Below, one piece after another: positions 1 to 10,426 of a DNA stretch of 64,000 nt. The position numbers were made by a program, and so were the translations under genes. Source of the DNA: Boesenbergia rotunda (Eukaryota; Streptophyta; Magnoliopsida; Zingiberales; Zingiberaceae); assembly GCA_024364735.1 (NCBI GenBank), contig JAGFNQ010005186.1, positions 62,001 to 126,000 of the forward strand, given 5' to 3'. The first letter of the stretch is position 1. Each line of letters starts with the position of its first letter. Below the pieces are notes generated by a model, which ran no database searches, was not told where the DNA came from, and saw nothing but the letters and a program-made list of their open reading frames with translations.

Positions 1-599
1 AAATAACCTGAGTATCCATCTAGGAAGCAATAGTGAGACTTCCCTGCCAACCTCTCTAACATCTGATCAATAAAAGGCAAGGGATAGTGGTCTTTCCTCG
101 TGACTTGGTTCAGCTTCCTGTAGTCAATACAAACTCTCCATGAATTCTTCACTCTGGTGGGTACTAACTCATTGCTTTTATTTTCCACCACTGTCACTCC
201 TGATTTCATAGGCACCACATGAATAGGGCTAACCCACTTACTGTCAAAAATAGGGTATATGATACCTGCATGTAAGAGTCTAGTCACCTCTTTCTTCACA
301 ACATCTAAAATCAGTGGGTTTAGCCTTCTCTGTGGCTGCCTGACAGCTTTGCCTTTCTCCTCTAAAAATATCCTGTGCATGCAAATGGCTGGTCTAATAC
401 CAGGTATGTCAGCTAGTGTCCACCCAATGGCTCTCTTGTGCTGCCTCAGAACTTGCAATAATTTGTCCTCTTGCTCTGAATCCAAGTTCTAGGCGATGAT
501 GACAGGTAAACTCTGCTCCTCTCCCAAATAAACATACTTCAAATGATCTGGTAATGACTTTAACTCAATCTGTGACTTCTCAGTAGGTATGGGTGATCC
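1..599 (-). pseudogene. pol: Ty3/gypsy reverse transcriptase, N-terminal part
   Basis: Minus-strand translation gives the typical gypsy pol start: a segment reading IGWTLADIPGI, then CMHRI, then VSPIHVVPMKSG, then SWRVCIDYRKLN, and FLDGYSGY at the very edge of the window. The last is RT motif A with its first catalytic aspartate. The frame is open from about 492 to 1. Two in-frame stops precede it (TAG at 600-602 and TAG near 493) in the stretch joining the protease-side spacer to RT, so the polyprotein could not be made without readthrough. RNase H and integrase would lie left of the window. RT is absent from all other elements here, which makes this fragment the best local clue to the enzyme source for the pol-less Athila elements, though this copy itself looks dead. 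Confidence 0.9.
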
Positions 600-854
600 C
601 TAGGGCTCAGTGCAGTCCCCTACACTCTCACACCTATCCTCTGAATCTCCTGAAATATCAATCAAAATAGGTGATCCCTGGGGCTCAGTGCAATCCCCTA
701 CACCTATAAAATCTTCTCCATCTGAAAGTGAATCTGAAACAACTTTCAACTCAGCCTCCTCTGTAGCTAAAACATCTTCAGCCTCCTCTAAGCTAAAATA
801 TTCTCTGGAAATACCAAGTGAAGATCCCTCAGCAAACAATTCTGCAACAACCAA
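600..854 (-). pseudogene. Acidic spacer between protease and RT (Athila-type)
   Basis: An open segment in the protease frame, just after a TAG at 855-857. It is rich in Glu, Asp and Ser and holds the motif IGVGDCTEPQGSPI, followed by a partial second copy (SVGDCTEP). The same motif occurs in Athila1 (IGVGDCTEPQG, coded near 21024-21056) and Athila2 (IGVGDCTKPQG, near 56350-56382), where it leads into a longer acidic tail. This segment shows where the pol-less elements depart from the RT-bearing one. No enzymatic domain is recognised. Confidence 0.6.
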
Positions 855-1388
855 CTAATCTGGAATATCCATGCTCATAACAGAATGATCCTCTCTGGGG
901 TGCTTCATAGCATCAAAAATACTGAACTGTACTACTATGTCTCCTATCTCCATAGATAGTGTACTTGCATATACATCAATTTTTGTCCTTGTAGTCTTCA
1001 ACAATGGTCTCCCAAGAATAAGGGGAGATCTATTTGCCAGATAATCCCCCTCCATGTCTAAGATGTAGAAATCCGCAGGAAAAATAAGCTCCTTCACCTT
1101 CACTAATACATCTTCAATGATTCTAACTGGGTGAGTCTGACTCCTGTATGCTAACTGAATAACCACTCCTGTAGGCTGCAAAGGTCCAATACCAAGCATA
1201 TGAAAATCTGATCTAGGCATCACATTAATAGAGGCTCCCAAGTCCAACATAGCATCATGAAAAAGAGTCTTCCCAATCTCATAAGACACAGTAAATACCC
1301 CTGGATCTTCACATTTCTGAGGTATAGAATGGATAAGGGTTGAGACATTCTTCCCTAAACTCACCAATTCATTCTCCTTCAGCTTCTT
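855..1388 (-). pseudogene. pro: Retropepsin-like aspartic protease
   Basis: The minus-strand frame carries the Athila-type protease with active-site segment DLGASINVMP (DLGAS in place of the usual D-T/S-G), then ADFYILDME and SPLILGRPLL, the hydrophobic-GR flap and second core motif of retropepsins. The protease should cut the gag-pol polyprotein inside the particle. It ends at TAG 855-857. The upstream side is broken at 1389 by a 3.4 kb solo LTR. The frame continues on the far side at 4762 and matches the uninterrupted Athila1 frame residue for residue around the junction (LCVHKK on one side, LKENELV on the other). Confidence 0.85.
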
Positions 1389-3221
1389 TGTAACGCCCGC
1401 TTTTTTTTCCATAAAGCGGCATTACGTTAACATACTTAGGGCATGTAGACATCATAAGGCAGCGGAATAACTTAAGACTTACACATATATGCCCTACTAC
1501 CATTCCTAACATAATGACATGGGTACTTGGCATATTAACTTCATACTTTGCATCATATCATGTCATGCTTAACATCATGTCATAGAGTCACATAAGCCAT
1601 TATTCAACCACATAAGTAGCAAACATAAACATAAACAAATATTGTTTTCGTGACCAAGTCACTACCACACACACACATTCTTGTCCTCCTGCTGCTTCCT
1701 TATTGTCCCCTTGCGTGGTCTGCGGTATGAGGAAAATAAGACTATAAGCACATCGGCTTAGTAAGACTCTTTCCTACTCACTAAAACCATTCATCACTTA
1801 ATCATAAGCACATGAAACATAAACATAACTTTATGCTTGAACAAAACTATAAATAAACTTACATAGTATGATACGTGACATAACATGAACATAATTCAAC
1901 CTAGCATAGCATAATACACGGCATAGACGTAAACACAAATAAACATTCTTATCATGCATGATATATGGCATAAACATAAACATAAAGAAACCCTCTTAAC
2001 ATGCTTGATACATGGCATAAACATAAACATAAAGAAACATTCTTAATATGCTTGATACATGGCATACATATAAGCATAAAAGCATAACTAACATGGCATG
2101 ATTTCTATCATAGCATATGACCAACTTCATAACCTAAACATAAACACAAGAATTTTATCATCATGCTTAATTCTCAACCATGAAACATAAGCATAAAACA
2201 TTACTATCTTGGCATAATGCATAGCATGGATGAATGCATGAGTCAAATGCATGTACATAAGGATGCTTACTTTTAAAACCATACTTTTAAATATTTAACA
2301 TAATCATAACATCATTGGGGGTCTCCGGCTTGTACCACATACATACATCATAAGCGCGCATCCCTAAGTAAATACGAGGTAGCGAGCCCCGACCTACTAG
2401 GGTAAGGACAGCATAGTCGGTAGTCCCAGAACCGGGGCATTTTTAAGGTGCCCATCCCTGTTGCACAGCTTCGGTAGTCCCAGAACCGTGGACAGCATAG
2501 TCGGTAGTCCAAAATCGGGGCATTCTTAAGGTACCCATCCCTTGGACCCATACTTCGGTCCGGTACAAGCCCATTCATAAAGTAAAATACTCTACATGCT
2601 TCATCATTCATAAGACATGGCATACATCTTCATTCATAAAACATAGCATGTGTAACGACCCGGCCTGTTTACCGGCCCATTTACCGGTCCTCATGACCGT
2701 CGTACCGTCGTACCGTCGACCATCGACCGTGCCGTCATTCATAAACATGGCATGCATCTCTATTCTTAAAACATAGCATGCACTTTCATTCATAAACATA
2801 ACATGCATCTTCATTTATAAACATAACATGCATCTTCATTCATAGAACATGGCCTACTTACATAAACATCATTCTTATTCCTAGTGCTTGCATGATCATG
2901 GCATACGAGGTAAGCATTGCATTATATTCATTGAACATGACATGTTTGCATAGACAATTATCCTAATCCATAGAGTTTGCATGATCATGATATCTAAGGT
3001 AAACATCACATTTCATACATAAGCATGGTATTCATCCCAAGCATACATAAGTAGGACTTCCATAAACATACTACCTATCATTCAAGTGCATGGCATAGAA
3101 CACATGACATTCATGAATAAACCCTATTAAGCATGGCATCTAATCATAAACATATAAACATGAAACATGGTACTTAAGGTTAGGGTTATTTGTAACATAA
3201 CTTCTACCATATGCTTGAACC

Positions 3222-3256
<35 letters not shown>

Positions 3257-4756
3257 ATTATATATTATATATATACTTCATAATGAGCCATAAACCATCA
3301 TTCTTCAAACCCTAACTCCTCCCATACCCTATTTATCTTGCTTGGCCGAAACTTACAAGGAAGGGTTCCTTCATTCAATTAACATGTAAGATAGCATAAG
3401 GTAGAGAAACAACCATACATTACCTATAAGACCATGGGAAGCCATTAAGGCTCATGATTAGGGTTATCCCTAACCTTTAGCCCTCTTTCTTAGGGCTGGC
3501 CGAAACCCCACATGGGCCATGGGTCCATGGAAAAATTCCTAAAATTCCAATTAAACATTTAACACCTTCCATACCATACCCTAGGAGCCCTTGGGACCCT
3601 TACTTGGGGTAAGCCCTAACTTGTTGCCCTATTATCCATCTTGGCCGAAACTTGGAGGGTCTCTAGGCCATGTGAAATTTCACATAAAACATCCTCAACC
3701 TCCCTTGTATCATGAGGACACACAAGCCCTACATTTGAAGGATTAGATCTAACCCCAACCATGGGATCATGGTGGTGGCCGAAAACCCTAGGGGCACTAG
3801 GGTACTCCCAAAATTCTCCAAATCATATTTTTATCCAATATTCATCATGAGAAAGCATTAGAAAACATGGGAGATATTTTTAACATGATTTTTGAACTTA
3901 AACAAGTGGTGGCCGAAAGTTTCAAACAAGGAGCATAGGTTTTTCTCAACATAAAACTTATACGAAACTTCATCATAGGATAAACATCAAAGAGAACTAT
4001 CATACCACAGGTGAGGGAGTCTTACCTTAGGGTACCTTGGTTTTAGACCTTAGGTTTGGGAGAAGGATGAAGACCTTTGTGCTTTTTAACCACCTCTAGC
4101 CTTTGTAACCTTGAACAAGAATCTTGGATCTTGAAGGAGTGGACTTCTTGTGGACTTTTCCCCAAGGAAAACCCCTCCTATGGGGTTCGGCTAGATGGAG
4201 GAAGAAGGAGAAGAAATGTGGCTTGGTGGATGAGGAGAAGAGAAATGAACTTAATGGTTAAGTTATCTCTTATTTATGCACCATGAAGAGGGGTAAGTGA
4301 AGAGACATGGTGCCTTCTCTCTTGTGACTCCTCACTTTCCTCTAGCCTTAACAAGAATTCACTTCATTCCCTCATAGCACTCCCTTGCTAGGTGAATTGG
4401 TTAGTGCATGCATGGTTGTAGACTAGGTCCAAGGTTCAATCCTTGGTGCATGCACTTTATTTTTATTTTCTTTTTATTTCATTTTTCCTTATTTTCGAAA
4501 ATTCCCTAAAATTCCCCCATAATCATGCTAAAATTCTAAATTACAATTCTTTTATATTTATATTAATTTCTATCTAATTAAAACCCATTTTTGAAGCCCA
4601 TATAAGGCCCATTAGTACTTAACTTCTCCATTTAAATGAGAAAGTCATGGATCTCCAGCCTAGAGTTCGTACTAATATCTCTAGGTTCTCGGAAAATTAT
4701 CTAGACATGATCAATATTTTAAGGAAAATATTAAGATAATTTTTCGGGTCGTTACA
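1389..4756 (-). mobile_element. Solo LTR, Tekay/Del-like gypsy, 3368 bp
   Basis: Starts TGTAACGCCCG and ends GGGTCGTTACA, so it has TG...CA termini and a short terminal inverted repeat. It is flanked by the 5 bp duplication ttctt (1384-1388 and 4757-4761). Removing it plus one ttctt restores the gag-protease frame of the surrounding Athila element. There is no PBS, PPT or coding capacity, so it is a solo LTR left by LTR-LTR recombination. Minus orientation is inferred because that reading opens with TGTAACGACCCG, as in the related copy at 30195-35955. Inside are an AT microsatellite (3221-3275), a short duplicated block around 2410-2540 (words tagtcggtagtccc and aaccggggcat), and many acataaacat words. 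Lineage assignment rests on LTR length and termini only. Confidence 0.82.
3221..3275. repeat. AT-rich microsatellite inside solo LTR
   Basis: About 55 bases of nearly pure TA dinucleotide with a few interruptions. The related LTR at 30195-35955 has only short TA runs at the matching place (near 32166-32180), so the run expanded in this copy. Confidence 0.9.
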
Positions 4757-4761
4757 TTCTT

Positions 4762-7069
4762 CTTGTGCACACACAAATCCTTGAGAAATTTAGCATACTT
4801 GGGAATTTGCTTGATCATGGTCAACAAAGGCACATTAATCTCCACCTTACTGAAAAATTTTACAAGCTCATTATACTCCTTGGCCTTCTCCTCCTCTACA
4901 TGATTTTTAGCTTGAGTCTTGCGCTGTGGGAAGGGTAAAGGTACTCTGGATTCCTCCACTTGAGCTGAAACTTTTGGAATTGACACTTGAGCTGGAATTT
5001 CAAGTGGAGGAGTTGCTGTAGGTTCACTTTTTTCCACTGATTTCTCCTTCATTTTCCACCAAAATCACAAGATCTATTGAAGAATGAGTTAGGCTTAAAC
5101 TAAGATCACAACCAACTGATTTAGAAGACATTTCAGGGCTATTTTGAGTTGGAAAACTAGGTGCTGTGAATTTTTCAGAAAAATCAGCCCTTGGAGTGCT
5201 TGGACTTGAAGCAACCTTCCCACTCCTCAAAGTTATGACACTAACATTTCCCTTTGGATTAGGAGTAGCTTGAGAAGGTAATTGACTTGATCCTTGGGCT
5301 TGCATTTGATTCATCCCACTAGCTAGTTGACCAATGTGTCTCTCTATATTTTGAAGGGTAGAATCATTTTTTTGTTGACCTTGTTGTTGCAAAATTTATT
5401 GTTGCTGAAGAATTTGTTGCATCATCTACTCTAGCCTTTGTTGTTGAGCATTCACCCCACTAGAACCTCCATAACCTCCTTGATTGGAATGGGACTTTGG
5501 TTGGCCTTGAAATGAAGGATTATGTTGTTGAAAACCTTGATGTTGCTGTGAATTTTGAAATTGAGGTTGTTGGGGCTGATTAAATGGTTGAAATTGTTGT
5601 GGAAATTTCTGAAAATTGGCCTGAGAATTAGGTAGATATTGCTGACAATTATAACTCTGAAATTGCTAATTTTGGGGCTGAAATTGTTGGTTAAAAGGCT
5701 AAAATTGTTGGGGCTGACATTGTTGGCTTGAAGGCTGAAAATTCTGATTGTATGGTTGAAAAGCTTGCTGACTTTGATGTTGGAAGGTCTGAAAAGGCTG
5801 ATTCCCTTGATGATTTGGTTGATATTGATGCTGGAATGACTGAGTACCTTGCTGAAAATTTGAATAAGGCTGCTGGAAATGTTGATTTTGCTACTGAAAA
5901 CTTTGATTATTCGGCTGGAATTGTTGTAGGGGCTGTTGTGAAGGGTTTTGTTGATAGAATGAGTTTCCATACTTCAAATTTGGATGATCCCTCCAACCTG
6001 GATTGTAGGTAGACGAATAAGGGTCATTCCTTGCTTGAAATTGTCCTCTAGTCAAAGCGGCTAATGATTCATCTTGTTGTAGGGTTGGGCACAAATCCGA
6101 GTTATGTTCTTGACTTGAGCAAATGTTACACAACCTCATCACTTGATTTGTAGGTGGAGGTACTGAAATTTTTTGATTTTGGCTCACATTGTTCAATGCC
6201 ATTTGCTTCACCAAAGAAGTAAGCTCCATCAAAGAACTCTTGATCTCCTTTTGTTCATTAGAAACCATTTAGACTTCATTCACCCCTCTAGTAGAAAGAG
6301 CTCTACTTCCAAATTGTTATGAATTTTTCGCCATGTTTGAAATTAACTCTCTAGCTTGATCCGGTGTCTTGTTCACTAAAGCTCCTCCAATTGCAGCATC
6401 AATCATAATCCTATCCATTTGGCGTAGACCTTCATAGAAATACTGAATAAGAAGTTGCTCACTGATATGATATTGTGGACAACTTGATCACAGCTTGTTG
6501 AATCTCTCCCAATAATCATACAAGGTCTCTCCCACTACTTGTTGAATTCCACAAATGCTTTTTTTGATGATAGCAGTTCTTGAGGCTGGAAAGTACTTCT
6601 CTAAAAATGCCTTCTTCATGGCTATCCAACTTGAAACATGTCCAGTAGGCAAATAATAGAACCAATCTTTAGCTGCTCCAGTCAAAGAAAATGGAAATGC
6701 CTTTAACTTGATATCCTCTTCAGAAATCCCTTGAGGCTTCATGGTGGAGCATACTACATGGAACTCATGCAAATGTCTGTTTGGATCTTCTCCATATTGT
6801 CCTTGAAACTTAGGCAGTAAATGGACAAGGCCTGATCTCAACTCAAAATCACCAGCTAACTCTGGATAGGCAATACATGAATACTGGAATGCATCATCAG
6901 GAGCTGCAAGCTCCTTCATAGTTTTCTGGTGTTCTGCCATAGGACTGCTTAAATGAGTAGAAAAATTATCAATAGCATCTGAAATTCTGCCTTGATTTCT
7001 CCTTGCTCTGAAAGTCCTCTCAATTTCAGGATCAAACTCCTCAAGATCACCACCTGCAGTCCTGGTCAT
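4762..7069 (-). pseudogene. gag: Athila-like gag, decayed
   Basis: The start is taken at MTRTAGG (ATG at 7069), because the plus-strand Athila1 ORF has a matching MTRSLG start, followed in both by the shared segment EEFDPEIERTFR or its near-copy. The capsid region (6488-7069) has AFPFSLTGAAKDWFYYLP and GETLYDYWERFNKL. A TGA at 6485-6487 replaces the Cys codon found in Athila1 (NKLCSS). The nucleocapsid CCHC knuckle CNICSSQEHNSDLC is near 6110-6150. A long Gln/Phe/Pro-rich linker follows (about 5890-5390) with several stops, mostly Gln codons turned to TAA or TAG. The stretch 5024-5392 includes the conserved block GSSQLPSQA and LRSGKVAS. A one-base shift lies near 5030-5050, after which the frame runs to the solo LTR at 4756. 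It would form the virus-like particle core if intact. Confidence 0.85.
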
Positions 7070-7179
7070 AAACCAAACAAGAAATGACATCAAATGTATA
7101 TTGCAAGATAAAGCAAATGAAATAGATCAACTAAAATGAAAATAAGCACAAGCTAAAATCAAACAAACTCAACTAGTGT

Positions 7180-7197
7180 TCCCCGGCAACGGTGCCA
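7180..7197 (-). other. Primer-binding site, tRNA-Asp type
   Basis: On the minus strand this reads TGGCACCGTTGCCGGGGA, an 18-base match to the 3' end of plant tRNA-Asp with one change (A for G at position 5) relative to the PBS of Athila1 and Athila2. It lies six bases (aatttt) inside the LTR end, the same spacing as in the other two elements. It primes minus-strand DNA synthesis. Confidence 0.88.
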
Positions 7198-7203
7198 AAA
7201 ATT

Positions 7204-8919
7204 TGATGAATGCCCAATAACAAGTATCACGAATGAGCCTCAAATTTAAATATTTATAAGTTGAAAACCCTTAGCTCACAAAATTAAATGTAGTATAGGG
7301 GTCTCAAGTCGTATTTTTCCAAGGACTAGTTGTGAATGCTCAACTCAAGCTTGAAGGTGTCGTTTGATATGTTTTGGGTTTTCAAATTGAAATGGGGGTT
7401 TGTTTTGCATATGAATGAAATAACAGTATGAAATATAATGATCTCAGCTAAAGGATGAAACGAATTGGAAATTACAAGAACTATACTTAACCTATTTGAA
7501 ACCAAACTAAGCAATTCACCTTGAAATTCTAAGAATGAAACTCAAGAATAAAATTGAGTGCAAGTAAACTGTAACTAAGTGAATAAAATTGAATGCAAGC
7601 AGTTTGTAACTAAACGACAGGATTATAAAGTCTAAAACAAGATATGCTTAAGAAACAGGGTTGAATCGCAGCTGAGACTGCCTGATCGGTCGACAGACCG
7701 ATCAGATGCAAGCCTAATCAGTCGAACAGACCGATCAGGTGATGTCTAGATCGATCAAACAGACCGATTAATACCTGAAGCAAATTGATACAGAGTAAAA
7801 CAATCACAGAAATGAATTCAGAAACGAAATTAACAACAGATCAAGTCCTTCACCGGATCTTCTTCTTGTCGTCACATAAGAATCAAACCAGGAACCCCTA
7901 GCTCGATATCAGCAAGATCCAACTCTCGCGGTTGAATTGCGTCAAATTGGTGTTCTGGCTGATTATTCTTCCGATCTTCTTCCTCTTGACAAATTGGTTG
8001 GCGATGATGGCTCAAGAACTCTCAGTACTCTTCAGAGAACCCCTCTGAATTGCCCTGATAGCTCCGATCGATGAAGGCGTTCAATCGGGAGTTGATCGGA
8101 TGAAGCAAACTCTGGGCGAAACCCTCACCGGAGCTTGGCAGTAATGAGATCGACTCGCAAACTTCTCGGGAAATCGATCCTTTGATTGAAATCTGGCAAT
8201 GACTTGGATCTGAAGTGGCCGCACAAAGAGAACGGAGACGAAAGCTAAAGAACAAATGAAGAACAAAGCAGAAATCATGATGACAAGCTCGGGCAGGGAA
8301 GTTTTCTGATTTAATTAACTGCAATTCAAAATGGACGGCTGTGATCATCCTCGCCTCATCCAACGGTCGGATCTTCTCGGATCGAGTCCAAACTCTCCAG
8401 ATCTCCATCAATGGTCAGGATCTGCTCCTCCTCAGCTGGGATCAATCAGATCTGCAACGGATGGCTCAGATCTCACTGCCTCTTGAATGGACGGCTTAGA
8501 CCCTCTCGAACTTGATCCAACGGTCGGATCTTCTCGGATCGAGTCCAAACATTCAGGTCTTGATCAATGGCCATGATTAACTCTATCTTGAGCTCGGATT
8601 GATCAGAAGTTGATAGATGGCTCAGATCTTCCCGTTTCTTGATCGGACGACCCATATTAATCCAATACTTGATCATCTTGATCCGAATCCAATTCTGGCT
8701 CAAACTCGATCCAATTTGATCTAGGTCCATGATCATTCAAAGCCTACAACATTAGTTCAAATTTTAATGCCACAATATCTCAAATATAGAAAGAATTGAA
8801 TCCACAAGCTAAAATAGACATATATCATGGAACCTAGTGTAAATACAAGATTAAGCATATAAAAGGGATCAAAACATGGATTTGAGAGCCTTATTTGATT
8901 AACAAAATGATAGTTATCA
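7204..8919 (-). repeat. 5' LTR of the minus-strand Athila-like element, 1716 bp
   Basis: In minus orientation it starts TGATAACTATCATTTTGTTA, parallel to TGATAAGCACCATTTTATT of the other Athila LTRs, and ends CATTCATCA next to the PBS. The last 250 bases share the block around the words cgtcgtttg, ctcgggg-type and aatacgac with Athila1. Two internal features stand out. Three GATCGGTC/GACCGATC inverted repeats lie at about 7682-7772. A roughly 160 bp duplication brings the word cggtcggatcttctcggatc twice (about 8361 and 8521). Nothing in it looks like a gene. Confidence 0.85.
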
Positions 8920-9049
8920 GGCGCATAGTACCCTGACATCAAGATCGTACACCGAATGTAATGACATAGGGCAGCATAGGGACGATCTAGTCTGTAGCCC
9001 GAGTGCCAACCGGCGGGTCGGAGTGTCGAGGACCGGGTTGGGTAATGGT

Positions 9050-9215
9050 CAGGGAGTGTGGGCCACCATGCATTCGACTGGGGGAGTTGAGGCATGGGGT
9101 ACACCCTGAGTCGGTGATCTGTTAGGCTATGTCTGTCTGGCTTTGTCTCGGTTATGTGGATTGTCAGATCCATGGGATGCTGAGGGAGCGTGGGCCGCCA
9201 CGCGTCTGACTGGAG
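9050..9215. repeat. Two diverged copies of the 112 bp backbone repeat
   Basis: The words agggagtgtgggccaccatg (about 9051) and gagggagcgtgggccgccac (about 9182) are relatives of the core of the array starting at 29243 (ggagcgtgggccgccacgcg). They sit upstream of gene A just as two diverged copies near 26880-27020 sit upstream of gene B. Confidence 0.6.
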
Positions 9216-10033
9216 TGTCCGATCCAGATGCGGATCGGGGTATGGCTTTAGTTGACCGAGCTAGGAGACGCTCAGGATCGACCTGATTGACCCTACCCGG
9301 GGTCGGTCGGCTAACGCATCGTAGGTTTCTCGGCTAAAGGACCCCCTGGTGAGGTCTTCGTTGGCCCTTCTGTGGGACCTCCAAGGCGCCAGGCTGGCTG
9401 GCTGAGAGGGCCGAGCTACCTGTAAGCAAGGCCGGGATCAAAAGCATCCCCCTCGAGTTTAGTCGAAGGAGGTGTCGAGGTCGACTGACTGGACTGCCAT
9501 CCATTGAAGTGAGCCTGGCGCACCTAAATGACCTGATCCTTTCTTGCCGACCTAGGGGTCGTCGGCGGGCATGTACCCTGATCGGCCGAACCTGTCACAT
9601 CACCCGTCTCTTCGGTTTTGGCTCCCCGGGATGCCCGAGCATATTCAAATCTCGTGCATTTATTACTGCATATAATCGCTACAACACGTGTCTCCTCATC
9701 ATTGCTTCCCCGAGCGACGAAGCGTCTGCCGTCTGCTTGGGCGAATGATGAGAGCGCACGTGGGCTACTTTGCCATAGGGGCCTTCCTAGGCCCGATCGG
9801 ATGGTTCACATCCTTTGTTGCCCATTCTCCGACCCACCATCGGATGGTCAACATTGCTTTCGGGGTCCTATAAAGAGGAACTCACCTGGCGATTTTTACC
9901 CCTTCTTTTTTACTCCCGACATCGAAACGATGTTTCTCCATCTTCTGCTAGTGTTCCGGCAAGGCGTCCTGCTCCGTTCATCTTCTCCGGCGACCTTGCC
10001 CCTGGTTAGTCTTCCTTCTCTTGCTTGCTTCCA
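9216..10033 (+). promoter_or_regulatory. Upstream region of antisense gene A with TATA-like box
   Basis: There is no convincing coding sequence in this GC-rich stretch. A TATA-like word (ctataaag, 9868-9875) lies about 160 bases before the ATG at 10034, in a context resembling the TATA region of gene B. It fits an own promoter for the plus-strand gene, but no transcript evidence is available. The rest of the stretch (9216-9860) holds nothing I recognise. Confidence 0.4.
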
Positions 10034-10426
10034 ATGGCTTCTTCACCTCTTCCTTTGACCCCCTGGTATGTCGCTATGGTGTCCGAGCTTAATCACCATG
10101 ACATGGAGGTGATCCGAGCAACCTATCATATTCCCCCTGACCATTATCTCCAATTGCCCTCATCCTCCAACCAACCCGCCAAACCTCCACCGCATTATAT
10201 TACCATTTCCCGGGACCATCTGCAGGTCAGGCTGCGCATCCCGATCCATCCCTTCATCATCGTGGTCTATCATTACTTCCGCATCAATTTATCTCAATTA
10301 GCCCCAAACGTCATCCGTCTCCTCTGTGGGTCGGTTATCATCTTTTCTTTGTATCAGATTCCCCTTCTCCTCGACATCTTTTATTACTTATTTTTCCCAA
10401 AAAGGCAAGAGCTGGGTGATTTCTTC
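10034..10426 (+). pseudogene. Antisense gene A, part 1: 'putative gypsy type transposon' domain
   Basis: The ATG at 10034 opens MASSPLPLTPWYVAMVSEL. The next 110 residues match the pattern of the plant 'putative gypsy type transposon' (Transposase_28) domain: a short helix with IRATYHIPPDH, then IPIHPFIIVVYHYFRI, then LSQLAPNVIRLLCG. This segment recurs in plant retrotransposon-associated ORFs of unknown function; despite the name no transposase activity is established. It is cut after GDFF at 10426 by a copia solo LTR carrying a tcttc target duplication. The frame resumes in phase at 12680 (FQARFG...). The apparent extension after GDFF (CLDRV...) belongs to the LTR and should not be read as part of this protein. 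Confidence 0.75.

Larger units (their letters stand above)
1..8919 (-). mobile_element. Athila-like Ty3/gypsy retrotransposon, left part outside window
   Basis: Read on the minus strand from 8919 to 1, the order is LTR, PBS, gag, protease, spacer, reverse transcriptase, and the element is cut by the window edge inside RT. The LTR begins TGATAA and ends TCA, six bases before a PBS matching plant tRNA-Asp. Its gag is clearly related to the intact gag-protease ORF at 18104-21691. It is the only element here that still shows RT. It is decayed: stop codons in gag (6485-6487 and several in the Q-rich part), after protease (855-857), before RT (600-602 and near 493), and a frameshift near 5030-5050. 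Only one LTR is inside the window, so age and target duplication cannot be judged. Bases 8920-8924 (ggcgc) are the expected target-site copy. Confidence 0.88.

Noticed and set aside
5452..5970. 172-codon Asn/Ser/Ile-rich open frame on the minus strand
   Set aside because: It is an out-of-frame reading of the Gln-rich gag linker (CAA/TTT-rich). Similar artefacts appear at 19096-19604 and 55441-55974.
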